The position numbers and the translations under genes were made by a program. Positions 34,129 to 42,576 of a DNA stretch of 64,000 nucleotides are shown piece by piece (positions within the stretch are counted from its first letter, which is position 1; each line of letters starts with the position of its first letter). The DNA is taken from the NCBI RefSeq assembly GCF_900104585.1, contig NZ_FNVX01000005.1, positions 124,001 to 188,000 on the forward strand. Direction: 5' to 3'. The DNA comes from Bacteroides ihuae (GTDB lineage: Bacteria > Bacteroidota > Bacteroidia > Bacteroidales > Bacteroidaceae). Under the pieces are notes generated by a model, which was given only the letters and a program-made list of their open reading frames with translations, had not been told where the DNA came from and searched no databases.

Positions 34129-34317
34129 TTATGCTGCTAGAGGAAAAGAATAAGGCAGACCCTTATTGCCTGCCTTTGTCTTTTTGCGGTTATAAACTTT
34201 CTTGGATTTGTGCACCCTCTTAAAACTAATTGGATGTCCGTGAGCCTCGATTTCTTCTTCTCGACTGGCTTTACGATTCGCTTTAATGTAATCGTCTCTT
34301 GTTATTCGCTTTTTCAT
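34129..34317 (-). CDS. Small basic conserved-looking protein of 62 residues
   Basis: A 62-residue protein, rich in Lys/Arg (about one third of residues), with segments KANRKASREEEIEAHG and RVHKSKKVYNRKKTKAGNKG. There is no signal peptide or membrane helix. I do not recognise a domain. A -7 box (TATTTTTG) lies 39 bp upstream, which supports it being a real gene. The composition suggests nucleic-acid or ribosome binding, but that is only inference. It stands alone between the GNAT gene and a 488-bp gap. Confidence 0.65.
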   Translation of the reverse strand: MKKRITRDDYIKANRKASREEEIEAHGHPISFKRVHKSKKVYNRKKTKAGNKGLPYSFPLAA

Positions 34318-34355
34318 TTTCTACTGTTATTTAAAGATTGTATGAAATGAGGATA

Positions 34356-34363
34356 CAAAAATA
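34356..34363 (-). promoter_or_regulatory. Candidate -7 box for the 62-residue gene
   Basis: Minus-strand TATTTTTG, exact TAnnTTTG match, 39 bp upstream of the start codon. Confidence 0.5.
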
Positions 34364-34498
34364 CGCAATTCTTTCTATACTCGATAAATTTCTATTATTT
34401 ATCTGCTTCTATTGCAATGTTTAGTGTGGGTCATTTTGTTTATTATGTGTAACCTTGCGTCTGTTACGATGTTTATATGTAAAGATTATGGATCTAGC

Positions 34499-34595
34499 CC
34501 TACAGGCCTTCTGAGAGGGATTTGCTGAACTAACTAGATCACCGCGGTGAAGTAGTTAATTCACCGTGCTGATCTAGTTAATTCACCGCGGTGAA
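34499..34595 (+). repeat. Dispersed palindromic intergenic repeat, copy B
   Basis: Starts CCTACAGGCC and CTGAGAGGG, then carries three units: two contain the perfect 14-bp palindrome TTCACCGCGGTGAA or most of it, separated by AACTAGATCA / TGATCTAGTT arms that pair with each other over about 20 bp. Copy A at 24539-24613 is the same element on the opposite strand with one unit fewer. The structure would fold into a strong hairpin in RNA or extruded DNA. It lies upstream of the nitroreductase promoter. Confidence 0.8.
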
Positions 34596-34740
34596 GTTAT
34601 ATCATCACCAATAAGATCCTTGTTTGTAAATAAAACGTATTTATTGGAGGATATAGAAGATAGCTAATTGATCACGTTAAGAATACATCCGGAAGCAAAT
34701 TGGCAGATCCACTTTATTCGCTATAGAGCCATCAATTAAT

Positions 34741-34771
34741 GTTGCTATTAGCTCTAACTTTTGTATCTTTG
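34741..34771 (+). promoter_or_regulatory. Promoter of the nitroreductase / DUF2520 / kdsC / maf run
   Basis: GTTG (34741-34744), a 19-bp spacer, then TATCTTTG (34764-34771). This is close to the Bacteroides TTTG-N19-TAnnTTTG consensus and lies 34 bp before the nitroreductase ATG. Confidence 0.72.
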
Positions 34772-34805
34772 CAGCAAGGATTAACGACTAGAAATATAAT
34801 ACGGC

Positions 34806-35342
34806 ATGGAAGATTTTAGCGAATTAATAAAGAATCGTCGCAGTATGCGGAAGTTTACTGACGAAGAACTGACTCAGGAACAGGTGGTTACGTTGCTCAA
34901 AGCGGCACTGATGTCTCCCACTTCAAAGAGGAGTAACTCGTGGCAGTTTATCGCAGTAGATAACAAAGAACAACTTCAACAACTAGCACATTGCAAAGAA
35001 CATGCTGCCTCTTTTCTGGGAGATGTAGCTCTGGCTATTGTGGTTACGGCTGATCCTTTGGCTAGCGATGTATGGATAGAAGATGCGTCGATAGCTTCTA
35101 TCATGATTCAACTTCAAGCAGAAGATTTGGGCTTGGGTAGTTGCTGGATACAAGTGCGCGAGCGCCATACTGCTGCTGGCATGCCTTCAGACGAGTTTGT
35201 GCGTGGTGTTCTCGATATTCCATTGCAGTTGCAAGTGCTCTCTATTATTGCCATCGGGCATAAAGGCATGGAACGCAAACCTTTTGACGAGGAACATTTG
35301 CAATGGGAAAAAATACATATCAATAAGTTTGGAGGAGAGTAA
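34806..35342 (+). CDS. Nitroreductase-family flavoprotein
   Basis: A 178-residue protein with the FMN-binding start of the family, LIKNRRSMRKFTDEELT (Arg residues contact the FMN phosphate), then LMSPTSKRSNSWQFIAV, ASIASIMIQLQAEDLGLGSCWIQVR and a C-terminal IAIGHKGMERKP. Members use NAD(P)H and FMN to reduce nitro, quinone or enone compounds; the substrate here is unknown. It is the first gene of a + strand run: it ends 41 bp before the likely ATG of the next gene, and its promoter is visible upstream. Confidence 0.9.
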   Translation: MEDFSELIKNRRSMRKFTDEELTQEQVVTLLKAALMSPTSKRSNSWQFIAVDNKEQLQQLAHCKEHAASFLGDVALAIVVTADPLASDVWIEDASIASIMIQLQAEDLGLGSCWIQVRERHTAAGMPSDEFVRGVLDIPLQLQVLSIIAIGHKGMERKPFDEEHLQWEKIHINKFGGE

Positions 35343-35383
35343 ACTTGAGTGAGCTGAACTCAAATAATAAAGATACGTACAAA

Positions 35384-36181
35384 ATGAAAAGAAGTATAGA
35401 AGATACTCCGATAGTCTTTATTGGTGCCGGTAACTTAGCTACCAACCTAGCAAAGGCACTTTATCGGAAAGGGTTTCGTATCGTTCAAGTGTATAGTCGC
35501 ACGGAAGAGTCGGCACGCATATTGGCAGATGCGGTAGAGGCCGAATTTACTACTGATCTGGGTGAGGTGGTGACGAACGCTCAACTTTATATCGTTTCTC
35601 TTACTGACTCTGCTTTTATACAGTTGTTGCCGCAGATTGCTGCCCGAAAAGAGGGCGCTTTGCTGGTGCATACTGCGGGAAGCATTCCGATGGATGTCTG
35701 GCAGGGTGCTACCAGCCGTTATGGAGTGCTCTATCCGATGCAGACTTTCAGTAAGCTACAAGATACTGATTTTAGCCAAATACCTTTCTTTATAGAGGCT
35801 TGCACCGTAGAAGATGCTGAATTTCTTAAAAAGATAGCTTCCATACTCTCCCAAAAGGTGTACGACTCAACTTCCGAGCAACGACGTAGCTTACATTTGG
35901 CGGCTGTCTTTACTTGTAACTTCACTAATCACATGTATGCTCTGGCTGCAGAGTTATTGCAAAAATACCATCTTCCGTTTGATACCATGTTGCCGCTTAT
36001 TGATGAGACATCGCATAAGGTGCACACGTTGCAACCGAAAGAGGCACAGACGGGACCGGCTTTAAGATGTGATCAAAATGTGATTGACAGCCATTTGGCT
36101 ATGCTTGCCGACGAACCGCAGATGCAGGAGATTTATCGTTTGCTTAGCGAGGATATTCATCGTCTGGTAAGCGAGGATTGA
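35384..36181 (+). CDS. DUF2520/Rossmann-fold NADP-dependent oxidoreductase-like protein
   Basis: A 265-residue protein if the ATG at 35384 is used; a longer reading from a TTG at 35345 adds 13 residues with no homology value. The N-terminal Rossmann fold is clear: PIVFIGAGNLATNLAKALYR, with the GAGNLA nucleotide-binding loop, followed by LYIVSLTDSAF. The C-terminal part has HLAAVFTCNFTNHMYALA and a helical DUF2520 domain with TLQPKEAQTGPALRCDQNVI. The family resembles F420-dependent NADP oxidoreductases and proline-biosynthesis-type dehydrogenases, but its reaction is not known to me. It is followed 52 bp later by the kdsC-like gene. Confidence 0.85.
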   Translation: MKRSIEDTPIVFIGAGNLATNLAKALYRKGFRIVQVYSRTEESARILADAVEAEFTTDLGEVVTNAQLYIVSLTDSAFIQLLPQIAARKEGALLVHTAGSIPMDVWQGATSRYGVLYPMQTFSKLQDTDFSQIPFFIEACTVEDAEFLKKIASILSQKVYDSTSEQRRSLHLAAVFTCNFTNHMYALAAELLQKYHLPFDTMLPLIDETSHKVHTLQPKEAQTGPALRCDQNVIDSHLAMLADEPQMQEIYRLLSEDIHRLVSED

Positions 36182-36233
36182 TTTTCAAGCGAATGTTTTA
36201 ATTTGAATGTTTAACAATATGATTAAATAGAAG

Positions 36234-36755
36234 ATGAGTTCGATTAATTATGATTTATCTAAGATAAAAGCTCTTGCTTTCGATGTAGATGGTGTGCTGA
36301 GCTCAGATGTGCTGTCGCTACATCCTAGTGGAGAACCCATGCGCACGGTTAACGTGAAAGACGGTTATGCTCTGCAATTGGCGGTGAAAGAGGGATTTCA
36401 TGTTGCTATCATTACCGGTGGACGAACAGATGCGGTGCGCAAACGCTTTACCGGACTAGGTATTACGGATGTGTATATGGCGTCATGCGTTAAGATACAC
36501 GATTACCATAACTTTCGAGACAAACATGGATTGAAAGATGAAGAAATTCTTTATATGGGCGACGATGTGCCTGATTTAGAAGTAATGCGTGCGTGCGGAT
36601 TGCCTTGTTGTCCACGAGATGCTGCTTCGGAAGTAAAGCAAGTGGCATGCTACATCTCTCACCAAGATGGAGGATACGGTTGCGGCCGCGATGTGATAGA
36701 GCAAGTGCTAAAAGCGCAAGGTAAATGGATGACGGGTGATGCTTTCGGATGGTAA
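36234..36755 (+). CDS. kdsC: KdsC-like 3-deoxy-D-manno-octulosonate 8-phosphate phosphatase (HAD family)
   Basis: A 173-residue HAD phosphatase without a cap domain, the size and layout of KdsC. The nucleophile motif is [13 protein letters not shown] (first Asp attacks phosphate, second is acid/base), motif II is [14 protein letters not shown], and the metal site is [14 protein letters not shown]. The tetrameric family also includes N-acylneuraminate-9-phosphatases, so the assignment to KDO-8-P rests on the Gram-negative context. It would release KDO for lipid A core synthesis. It is part of the + strand run and ends 31 bp before maf. Confidence 0.88.
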   Translation: MSSINYDLSKIKALAFDVDGVLSSDVLSLHPSGEPMRTVNVKDGYALQLAVKEGFHVAIITGGRTDAVRKRFTGLGITDVYMASCVKIHDYHNFRDKHGLKDEEILYMGDDVPDLEVMRACGLPCCPRDAASEVKQVACYISHQDGGYGCGRDVIEQVLKAQGKWMTGDAFGW

Positions 36756-36786
36756 CCGAATATGATAATAAATAAAGGATAGAATC

Positions 36787-37368
36787 GTGTTAGATAACTT
36801 AAATAAATACCGCATTTTACTGGCCTCGAATTCTCCTCGTAGAAAAGAGTTGCTTACCGGACTTGGCATTGATTACGAAGTAAGAACGTTGCCCGATGTG
36901 GATGAATCTTTTCCCGCTGAACTGAAAGGAGAGGAGATTCCGCTGTACATAGCCCGAAAGAAGGCGGAAGCTTACAGGGAGATGCTTTTATCGGGTTCAT
37001 TGGTGATAACAGCAGATACCATTGTGTGGCTGGACGGTGAAATGCTTGGAAAGCCTTGTGATGAGGCCGATGCAGTAGCAATGCTTCGTAAACTTTCAGG
37101 AAAGACACATCAGGTAATTACCGGTGTTTGCCTCACTACAGCCGATTGGCAAAAGATTTTCTCAGCAGTATCTGAAGTTAAGTTTACTTCCCTGACAAAT
37201 GATGAAATAGATTTTTATGTTCATCGTTTTCATCCGCTCGACAAAGCCGGTTCATATGGAGTGCAAGAGTGGATTGGTTTTATTGGTGTAGAAAGTATTT
37301 CGGGCAGTTACTTCAATGTAATGGGTTTGCCGATACAGCGACTTTATCAGGAGTTGAAAAAAATGTAG
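36787..37368 (+). CDS. maf: Maf-family nucleoside triphosphate pyrophosphatase
   Basis: A 193-residue protein that starts with GTG (36787) and reads MLDNLNKYRILLASNSPRR. The ASNSPRRKELL motif binds the triphosphate; VITADTIVWLDG and KPCDEADAVAMLRKLSGKTHQVITGV follow, then LDKAGSYGVQEWIGF. Maf proteins hydrolyse modified NTPs (dTTP/UTP or m7GTP subtypes) and were first linked to septum formation. The Bacteroides homologue usually follows kdsC, as here. Confidence 0.94.
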   Translation: MLDNLNKYRILLASNSPRRKELLTGLGIDYEVRTLPDVDESFPAELKGEEIPLYIARKKAEAYREMLLSGSLVITADTIVWLDGEMLGKPCDEADAVAMLRKLSGKTHQVITGVCLTTADWQKIFSAVSEVKFTSLTNDEIDFYVHRFHPLDKAGSYGVQEWIGFIGVESISGSYFNVMGLPIQRLYQELKKM

Positions 37369-37539
37369 GGCTTTATCATTCAAAATTTCTATTAGAGTAT
37401 TGTGGAAGTACAGTATTTCAAGCATTCATTTGCCATTGATAAGATTAAGTTAATAAATATTTGTGATGTATTAATAATTTGCTATTTTTACTGCTGAATA
37501 GTGAATTTTGTGCAAGCTTTGTTAACTTAAAAAGATAAT

Positions 37540-38886
37540 ATGATGGAAAAAGACCTTAATCTAAACTCGTTAATGCGTATACTCAGAAAGTTTACTGCTT
37601 TATTACTCTTTTTGAGTTTGTTTGTCGCCTGTTCCGATGGTGATGATCCTATTAGTTCAGTAGAGCCTTTTAGCAATGGTACCAATGAAAGAAATCTTAT
37701 TTTTGTAATTAGTGATGTGCATTTAGGTGCTGATCTTGCTTATGCAGAGTGTAAAGAGAATCTAGCTTCTCTTGAGCTTTTTCTTGGAGAAGTACGGAAA
37801 TCACCCAATATCAAAGAGCTTGTTATTGCGGGTGATTTGTTGGATGAATGGTTTGTTCCGGCAAATATAGACACCTACAACGGAAAAGACCAGACCGATT
37901 TTGTGCAGCGTATAGCCACTGCCAATAAAGGAGTAATCAGTGCCTTGAATCAAATTATTGAGGAAGAGAAAATTAAAGTTACCTACGTTCCGGGTAATCA
38001 TGATCTCACTATAACTGCTGCAAATGTGGATAAGATTTTGCCGAAGATCCATCAGGAACGTGATACACAATTGGGCTTAGGCACCTATTCACCAATTCCG
38101 GAAATAGCGATTGAACATGGTCACCGTTATAATTTCTTTTGTGCTCCCGACCCAATATCCAATCAGGATCTGGCACCGGGAACGATAATGCCTCCCGGAT
38201 ACTTCTTTACAAGAATAGCGGTTCTTCATGTTGTGCAGAAGTGCACTGAGTTGGGTGATGTATTGCCTATTGTTGTGCCCAATAGCTCCGGTAGTGAGAG
38301 CCAAAACTTATTGTACACTTATTGGGGAGGTTGGGCAAAGATGATAAAGGCATATCCTATTGAAAATAAGTTTGATGAGAAAATCATTGTAACCAAAATG
38401 GATGGGTTTACGGATAATTACTCTGTAAACGACGTGCTTCCTTACCAAACGGTTGCCGGAGGAACGATTGCCGTGAAGCTTTACAATGGCATTCAAGATA
38501 CTTGGCAACAGCGGGAGAACATAAACGGAGTTGCGGTACATATCCCTACAATGGACGCTATTAAAAATGCAGGAGCCTCTACCGGAACTGATGTTCAGGC
38601 ACAAACACAATACTTTTCTAATCCAAAATCAGATGTGAGGATTGTTGTTTTTGGGCATAGTCATGTGCCTCTGATAAACTCTTCTATCAATCACAATGGT
38701 GATAAATCAATCTATGCAAACAGCGGTACATGGATTGATCATAATACCTTAGCTCCAACGAAAATGAATTTTGTTGTCATTACTCCGCAGGGTACTGCCG
38801 GCTCTACTCAGACTACTGTGAAACTCTACAACTTTGAGAATAATGTTGCAAATATAATGAATGCAGATTCATTGAAGTTGCAATAG
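37540..38886 (+). CDS. Secreted metallophosphoesterase lipoprotein
   Basis: A 448-residue protein (a second ATG at 37573 gives a cleaner signal peptide: MRILRKF, hydrophobic core, then LFVAC as lipobox, followed by SDGDD). The calcineurin-like metal sites are present: FVISDVHLGADL, VIAGDLLDEW, VTYVPGNHDLTIT and VVFGHSHVPLI, supplying the Asp, His and Asn ligands of two metals. The family cleaves phosphomonoesters, phosphodiesters or UDP-diacylglucosamine. The acidic patch after Cys favours surface display, which would argue against a lipid A role. The gene has 171 bp upstream without a recognised promoter box and a hairpin after it. Confidence 0.85.
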   Translation: MMEKDLNLNSLMRILRKFTALLLFLSLFVACSDGDDPISSVEPFSNGTNERNLIFVISDVHLGADLAYAECKENLASLELFLGEVRKSPNIKELVIAGDLLDEWFVPANIDTYNGKDQTDFVQRIATANKGVISALNQIIEEEKIKVTYVPGNHDLTITAANVDKILPKIHQERDTQLGLGTYSPIPEIAIEHGHRYNFFCAPDPISNQDLAPGTIMPPGYFFTRIAVLHVVQKCTELGDVLPIVVPNSSGSESQNLLYTYWGGWAKMIKAYPIENKFDEKIIVTKMDGFTDNYSVNDVLPYQTVAGGTIAVKLYNGIQDTWQQRENINGVAVHIPTMDAIKNAGASTGTDVQAQTQYFSNPKSDVRIVVFGHSHVPLINSSINHNGDKSIYANSGTWIDHNTLAPTKMNFVVITPQGTAGSTQTTVKLYNFENNVANIMNADSLKLQ

Positions 38887-38927
38887 GTAAGAACAATAAT
38901 GATGAGTCTGGATACTTAAAATGAAGA

Positions 38928-38952
38928 AAGGCAACCCAAATAAGGTTGCCTT
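38928..38952. terminator. Hairpin between convergent metallophosphoesterase and DUF3836 genes
   Basis: Arms AAGGCAACC (38928-38936) and GGTTGCCTT (38944-38952) with a 7-nt loop CAAATAA. No long T-run on the + strand, so efficiency is uncertain. Confidence 0.65.
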
Positions 38953-39039
38953 CTGTCTGACTCAATTACTGGTATCACACCACTGAACAGATTCTTTTAT
39001 CTATACTCGTAATTAAATAACTTTTCTGATCGGAGGAAC

Positions 39040-39558
39040 TTATTCTGCTTTAGCAAAGATATTGTCTAGAGTAGGAACTTTTGCACTCTTTTGCAGTTCC
39101 CATTCTTTGGTACGTTTGTTCATCTTGTAACTGTATTGGGTAATCATGTTGTCTTCAACATTGGTTACATATACAAATTTATCGGAAGGAGAGAATTCTT
39201 TCTTTTTAGGCACCCATAATGCATGTTCTACAATTGTTTCAGTTCCGTTGTAGCTGATACTGAGTAGAGATACTTTTTCCCATTTCATGCTAGAGGAATT
39301 CCATTTATGGGTCGTTTTCTCTTTTAATTGCTTCGTTTCGTCATAGGCATATTCAAACTTCTTAACCGGAGATAAGGCTGAAGAGCCTTTTTCGAGTTCA
39401 TATACTTCACGAGATACTACCTTTCCGTCTTTCAATACATCGTTATTAATAAACTTTCTTTCGTCGTCGTTACTATTGGCTGCTGAAGCCCATCCGCATA
39501 CACTTAAAAACAGGGTTACTAATACAATCACTTTACTGATAAACATTGTTGCTTTCAT
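39040..39558 (-). CDS. Secreted DUF3836-like protein with an IS in its 5' flank
   Basis: A 172-residue protein from the ATG at 39558: signal peptide (MKATMFISKVIVLVTLFLSV, cleavage near WASA), then FINNDVLKDGKVVSREVYEL and repeated EYAYDE / ISYNG-type beta segments, which resemble DUF3836, a short secreted family in Bacteroides. The frame stays open further upstream into the IS4-family element (to 39678), but that part is element sequence and is not the real start. The IS end sits only about 28 bp before the ATG, so the native promoter has been moved about 2.8 kb away. Function unknown. Confidence 0.75.
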   Translation of the reverse strand: MKATMFISKVIVLVTLFLSVCGWASAANSNDDERKFINNDVLKDGKVVSREVYELEKGSSALSPVKKFEYAYDETKQLKEKTTHKWNSSSMKWEKVSLLSISYNGTETIVEHALWVPKKKEFSPSDKFVYVTNVEDNMITQYSYKMNKRTKEWELQKSAKVPTLDNIFAKAE

Positions 39559-40704
39559 GATCTTACTTATTAATTGGTTTTTTATTATTGCTGTCCGGTA
39601 AAAATTAGTGGACCAAAAAATTAGGGCTGTTTTCCTCTCTTGGAATCCAGCCCTTTTTCTTTCCTTTGCAGTTACCACACCTAAAAGGAAAATCTATGGG
39701 CAAAAATACATATTTTACCGGACAGCCGCTTTATGCGCAGCTATTAAAATTGATCGATAGCCAAGAAATTGCAAGAATAAGCCGAAAAGGTTTGCATGAG
39801 CGCTATGTGAAGAAGCTAGACGGCTACTCTCACTTTGTAATAATGCTCTACGCCGTGCTGATGCGCTATGATTCTCTACGTGAAATCGTAATAGGAATGC
39901 TCTCTGAGGCAAATAAGATCAATCACCTAGGCATAGATTACATGGTAAAACGCAGCACTTTGGCAGAAGCCAACAATAGGCGCAGTAATGAGTTCTTTGA
40001 GCAGATATATTTCTCCCTATACCGGAAATACAAAAATGATTTAGCGGACAGCCGAACGGACAAGGCTTGGGAGCGCTTGCTGCACATCATGGATTCTACT
40101 ACAATAACACTGTTTTCAAACGTTTTGAAAGGTGTAGGCCGCAATCCCAAGCATGGAAAGAAGAAAGGAGGCATAAAGGTTCACACTGTGCTCAAAGCCG
40201 AGGAAGGAGTACCTTATAACATTCATTTCACATCGGCAGCAACTCACGATCATGTTATGCTTACTAAACTAAAACTGACAAGTGGGGCATTCATAGCCAT
40301 GGATAGGGCATACATAGACTATAAGGTCTTTCAAGAATTAACAGACAACGGAGTCTTTTATGTAACCAAAATGAAGAAAAGCCTACGCTACACCCCTCTT
40401 AACGGCCATTTTCTTGTGAATAAAGATGGGCTGGTTGTACTAAGCGATCATATGATAGAGCTTAAAAAGGACGATATAACACATGTTTCACGTCGGATAG
40501 AGTATTGGGAGGAAAAGAAGAAGTACTCAAGCGTTCTTCTGACCAATAACTTTGAGTTGGAACCGGAAGAAATTATTGCCATTTATTTACGGCGCTGGCA
40601 GATAGAGAGCCTGTTCAAGCAGTTGAAGCAGAATTTTCCACTCAGATACTTCTTTGGAGAGAGCGTAAACGCAATCAAAACACAGATATGGGTAACACTT
40701 ATTG

Positions 40705-40712
40705 CAAACTTA
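40705..40712. repeat. Target-site duplication of the IS256-family element, left copy
   Basis: CAAACTTA at 40705-40712 repeats at 42087-42094. An 8-bp duplication is what IS256-family elements make. Confidence 0.95.
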
Positions 40713-42086
40713 GGCACTATCCATAATTCTGTGTAAACTATGTTCGGGTTCGAGCTTTAGTCGAGTGCTAAAGTTCGATTCTGTTTTCAAAGATAACTAA
40801 AAATTGATTCATAACCACACCCCAATTTCTTATAGGCATCGTCCATTTCTTTTCAATCTCACTAATAGCCAACCAAACGGACTTTCTGAGGGCATCGTCA
40901 GTAGGAAATGATAATTTTGTTTTGGTATATTTCCGTATCTTGCCATTCAGATTTTCGATTAAATTGGTTGTATAAATGATAGTACGTATCTCTATGGGAA
41001 AATCAAAGAAAGCAGTCAGATCGTTCCAGTTGCGATGCCAACTTTGTACGGCATGACGATATTTAGCACCCCATTTTCGCTCAAATTCTTCCAATGCGAT
41101 GGCTGCTTGGTCTCGATTGACGGAGGTATAAATCTCTTTCATATCAGCCGTAAACTCTTTTAAATCCTTCCATACAACATATCTACATGAATTACGTATT
41201 TGATGTACCACACATATTTGAGTTGTGGATTGGGGAAATACAGCACGTATGGTTTCGGTAAAGCCATTTAGGTTGTCAGTTACCGTTATAAGTATATCCT
41301 CCACACCACGTGCTTTGAGATCCGTTAGAACAGACATCCAAAAAGAAGAACTTTCAGTCTTCCCGATCCACATACCAAGAACTTCTTTGTAGTCACGGTT
41401 ATTAAGCCCCACACATAGATAAACAGTCTTGTTTATCACTTTCCCAGATTCTCTAACCTTGAATACGATGCCATCCATCCAAACAACCATATATAATCGT
41501 TCTAGCGGGCGATTCTGCCATTCAATTGCAGCCTGAGTGACTTTATTGGTAATGATTGATATTGCACTGGTAGAGAGGTTTATTTGATAAATGTCTCGTA
41601 ACTCATCCTCAATATCAGATACGCTCATTCCCTTTGCATAAAGAGAGATAACCAGGCGTTCTATAGATAAACCACGACTTTGATGTTTGGGAACTACAAT
41701 AGGTTCAAACTCTCCTTTGCGATCACGAGGAACTTCGATTAGATGCTCACCATGCTCGCTCTGAATCTTCTTGCTAAAGCTTCCATTGCGAGAGTTACCA
41801 CTGTTATAACCATCAGTACTATGCTTGTCATAACCTAAATGGGCATCCATCTCACCCTGAAGCATTTGTTCCAATACTTGAGAATGAAGATCTTTGAGAA
41901 ACTGACTAACATCTTCCTCTGTCTTGAATTGACTCAAGAACTCTTTACTGAGCATCTCGGCAGGAACTGCCTGGCGCTTTTCTCGTTTTGACATAACACT
42001 ATCCATATTTTTATTTTTAAAGATAAAAAAAATAACTCGAATCTAAAGACCCGAGCTAGAGTTTACACAATATATTGGATAGTGCC
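40713..42086 (-). mobile_element. Intact IS256-family insertion sequence (1374 bp)
   Basis: Ends are GGCACTATCC and its complement GGATAGTGCC, extending into an imperfect inverted repeat of about 27 bp that contains TGTGTAAACT on both sides. It is bounded by the 8-bp direct repeat CAAACTTA. It carries one complete transposase on the minus strand. Because both the ends and the transposase are intact, it could still be mobile. Confidence 0.95.
40768..42006 (-). CDS. IS256-family transposase (mutator type)
   Basis: A 412-residue Transposase_mut protein. Helical N-terminus, then [18 protein letters not shown] and [20 protein letters not shown] typical of the family. The DDE core: [12 protein letters not shown] (first Asp), [12 protein letters not shown] (second Asp) and [17 protein letters not shown] (Glu), with the [12 protein letters not shown] block and the C2H-like region between. 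All catalytic residues are present and the length is normal. The first Met could also be Met5; the context does not decide it. Confidence 0.96.
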   Translation of the reverse strand: MDSVMSKREKRQAVPAEMLSKEFLSQFKTEEDVSQFLKDLHSQVLEQMLQGEMDAHLGYDKHSTDGYNSGNSRNGSFSKKIQSEHGEHLIEVPRDRKGEFEPIVVPKHQSRGLSIERLVISLYAKGMSVSDIEDELRDIYQINLSTSAISIITNKVTQAAIEWQNRPLERLYMVVWMDGIVFKVRESGKVINKTVYLCVGLNNRDYKEVLGMWIGKTESSSFWMSVLTDLKARGVEDILITVTDNLNGFTETIRAVFPQSTTQICVVHQIRNSCRYVVWKDLKEFTADMKEIYTSVNRDQAAIALEEFERKWGAKYRHAVQSWHRNWNDLTAFFDFPIEIRTIIYTTNLIENLNGKIRKYTKTKLSFPTDDALRKSVWLAISEIEKKWTMPIRNWGVVMNQFLVIFENRIEL

Positions 42087-42094
42087 CAAACTTA
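42087..42094. repeat. Target-site duplication of the IS256-family element, right copy
   Basis: Second copy of CAAACTTA; the IS4-family transposase frame resumes in phase right after it. Confidence 0.95.
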
Positions 42095-42306
42095 CTATTA
42101 TCTGTCATAAGAAAACGAATTAAACGGAAATGGAGCTTCTCAAATCTTGTAACAATCATAAGGCAGACACTCATGTACTACATTGACCTCTATATGTTCT
42201 GCGAAAATCCGGAAAAAGCATGGTTGAGAATCATTAACCAGTCCAGTTTATCACCTCCAGAACCAACACTCTTTGATTAAGAGGGCTTGCTTTTTGAAGG
42301 AAAAAG

Positions 42307-42334
42307 CCGAACTGCCTTTTTATAGGCAATTCGG
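42307..42334 (+). terminator. Hairpin at the right end of the IS4-family element
   Basis: Arms CCGAACTGCC and GGCAATTCGG (one mismatch) with the loop TTTTTATA, 27 bp past the transposase stop and inside the element. It probably ends transposase transcription or blocks read-through. Confidence 0.6.
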
Positions 42335-42576
42335 ACAGATATTTTATGCTTTTCAATTTTTACCGGACAGCAATAGTTTTTTATTATTTTCTTTCTTATA
42401 TCTATTAGACGTAACTAATCTTTTTTTAGTTGCAGCAATAAATCTATTATTTTAAAATTTATTGCTCGTCAATAAGAATACAAGAGATGTGCCAAATAAG
42501 TAATCTTTTGAATTTCAGTATTTTACGATATTTATGTAGTGTGCGAAAACGAACACTCTGTTCTCTTTTATGTTCG

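Larger units (their letters stand above)
34318..34805. other. 488-bp intergenic region with repeat copy B and two divergent promoters
   Basis: The gap between the divergent small basic gene and the nitroreductase holds: the -7 box of the small gene (34356-34363), the palindromic repeat copy B (34499-34595) and a good promoter for the nitroreductase operon (34741-34771). Nothing else was seen that looks like a gene or a structured RNA. Confidence 0.7.
39696..42280 (+). pseudogene. IS4-family transposase, split by the IS256 insertion
   Basis: The frame runs from the ATG at 39696 to 40712, is broken by the inserted element (40713-42086 plus one 8-bp duplication), and resumes in frame at 42095 to the stop at 42278-42280. 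Joining the two parts gives 400 codons without a frameshift. The catalytic residues all lie in the first part: HIMDSTTI (first Asp), FIAMDRAYIDY (second Asp) and IYLRRWQIESLFKQLKQ, which fits the Y-(2)-R-(3)-E-(6)-K signature of IS4 elements. The first fragment reads 8 codons into the IS256 end before a stop at 40736, so a protein without its last 61 residues could still be made. Activity of such a product is unlikely but not excluded. Confidence 0.92.
39586..42375 (+). mobile_element. IS4-family insertion sequence, interrupted by a nested IS256-family element
   Basis: Left end TATTGCTGTCCGGTAAAAAT (39586 onward) is matched by the reverse complement of the right end (to 42375), a near-perfect inverted repeat of about 20 bp. 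Flanking direct repeats GTTTTTTAT lie at 39577-39585 and 42376-42384; similarity can be stretched to 13 bp, so the exact ends are uncertain by a few bases. Removing the nested element and one 8-bp duplication leaves about 1.4 kb, normal for this family. The transposase frame is on the + strand. Confidence 0.9.

Noticed and set aside
35345-35383. TTG start of the DUF2520 protein
   Set aside because: The extra 13 residues (MSELNSNNKDTYK) have no role in the Rossmann fold, and a good ATG lies at 35384.
39559-39678. Longer N-terminus for the DUF3836-like protein
   Set aside because: The extra 40 codons are IS4-element sequence; the signal peptide begins exactly at the ATG at 39558.
39586-42375. 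Composite transposon
   Set aside because: There are two different IS families nested inside each other, with no cargo gene between two copies of one element.
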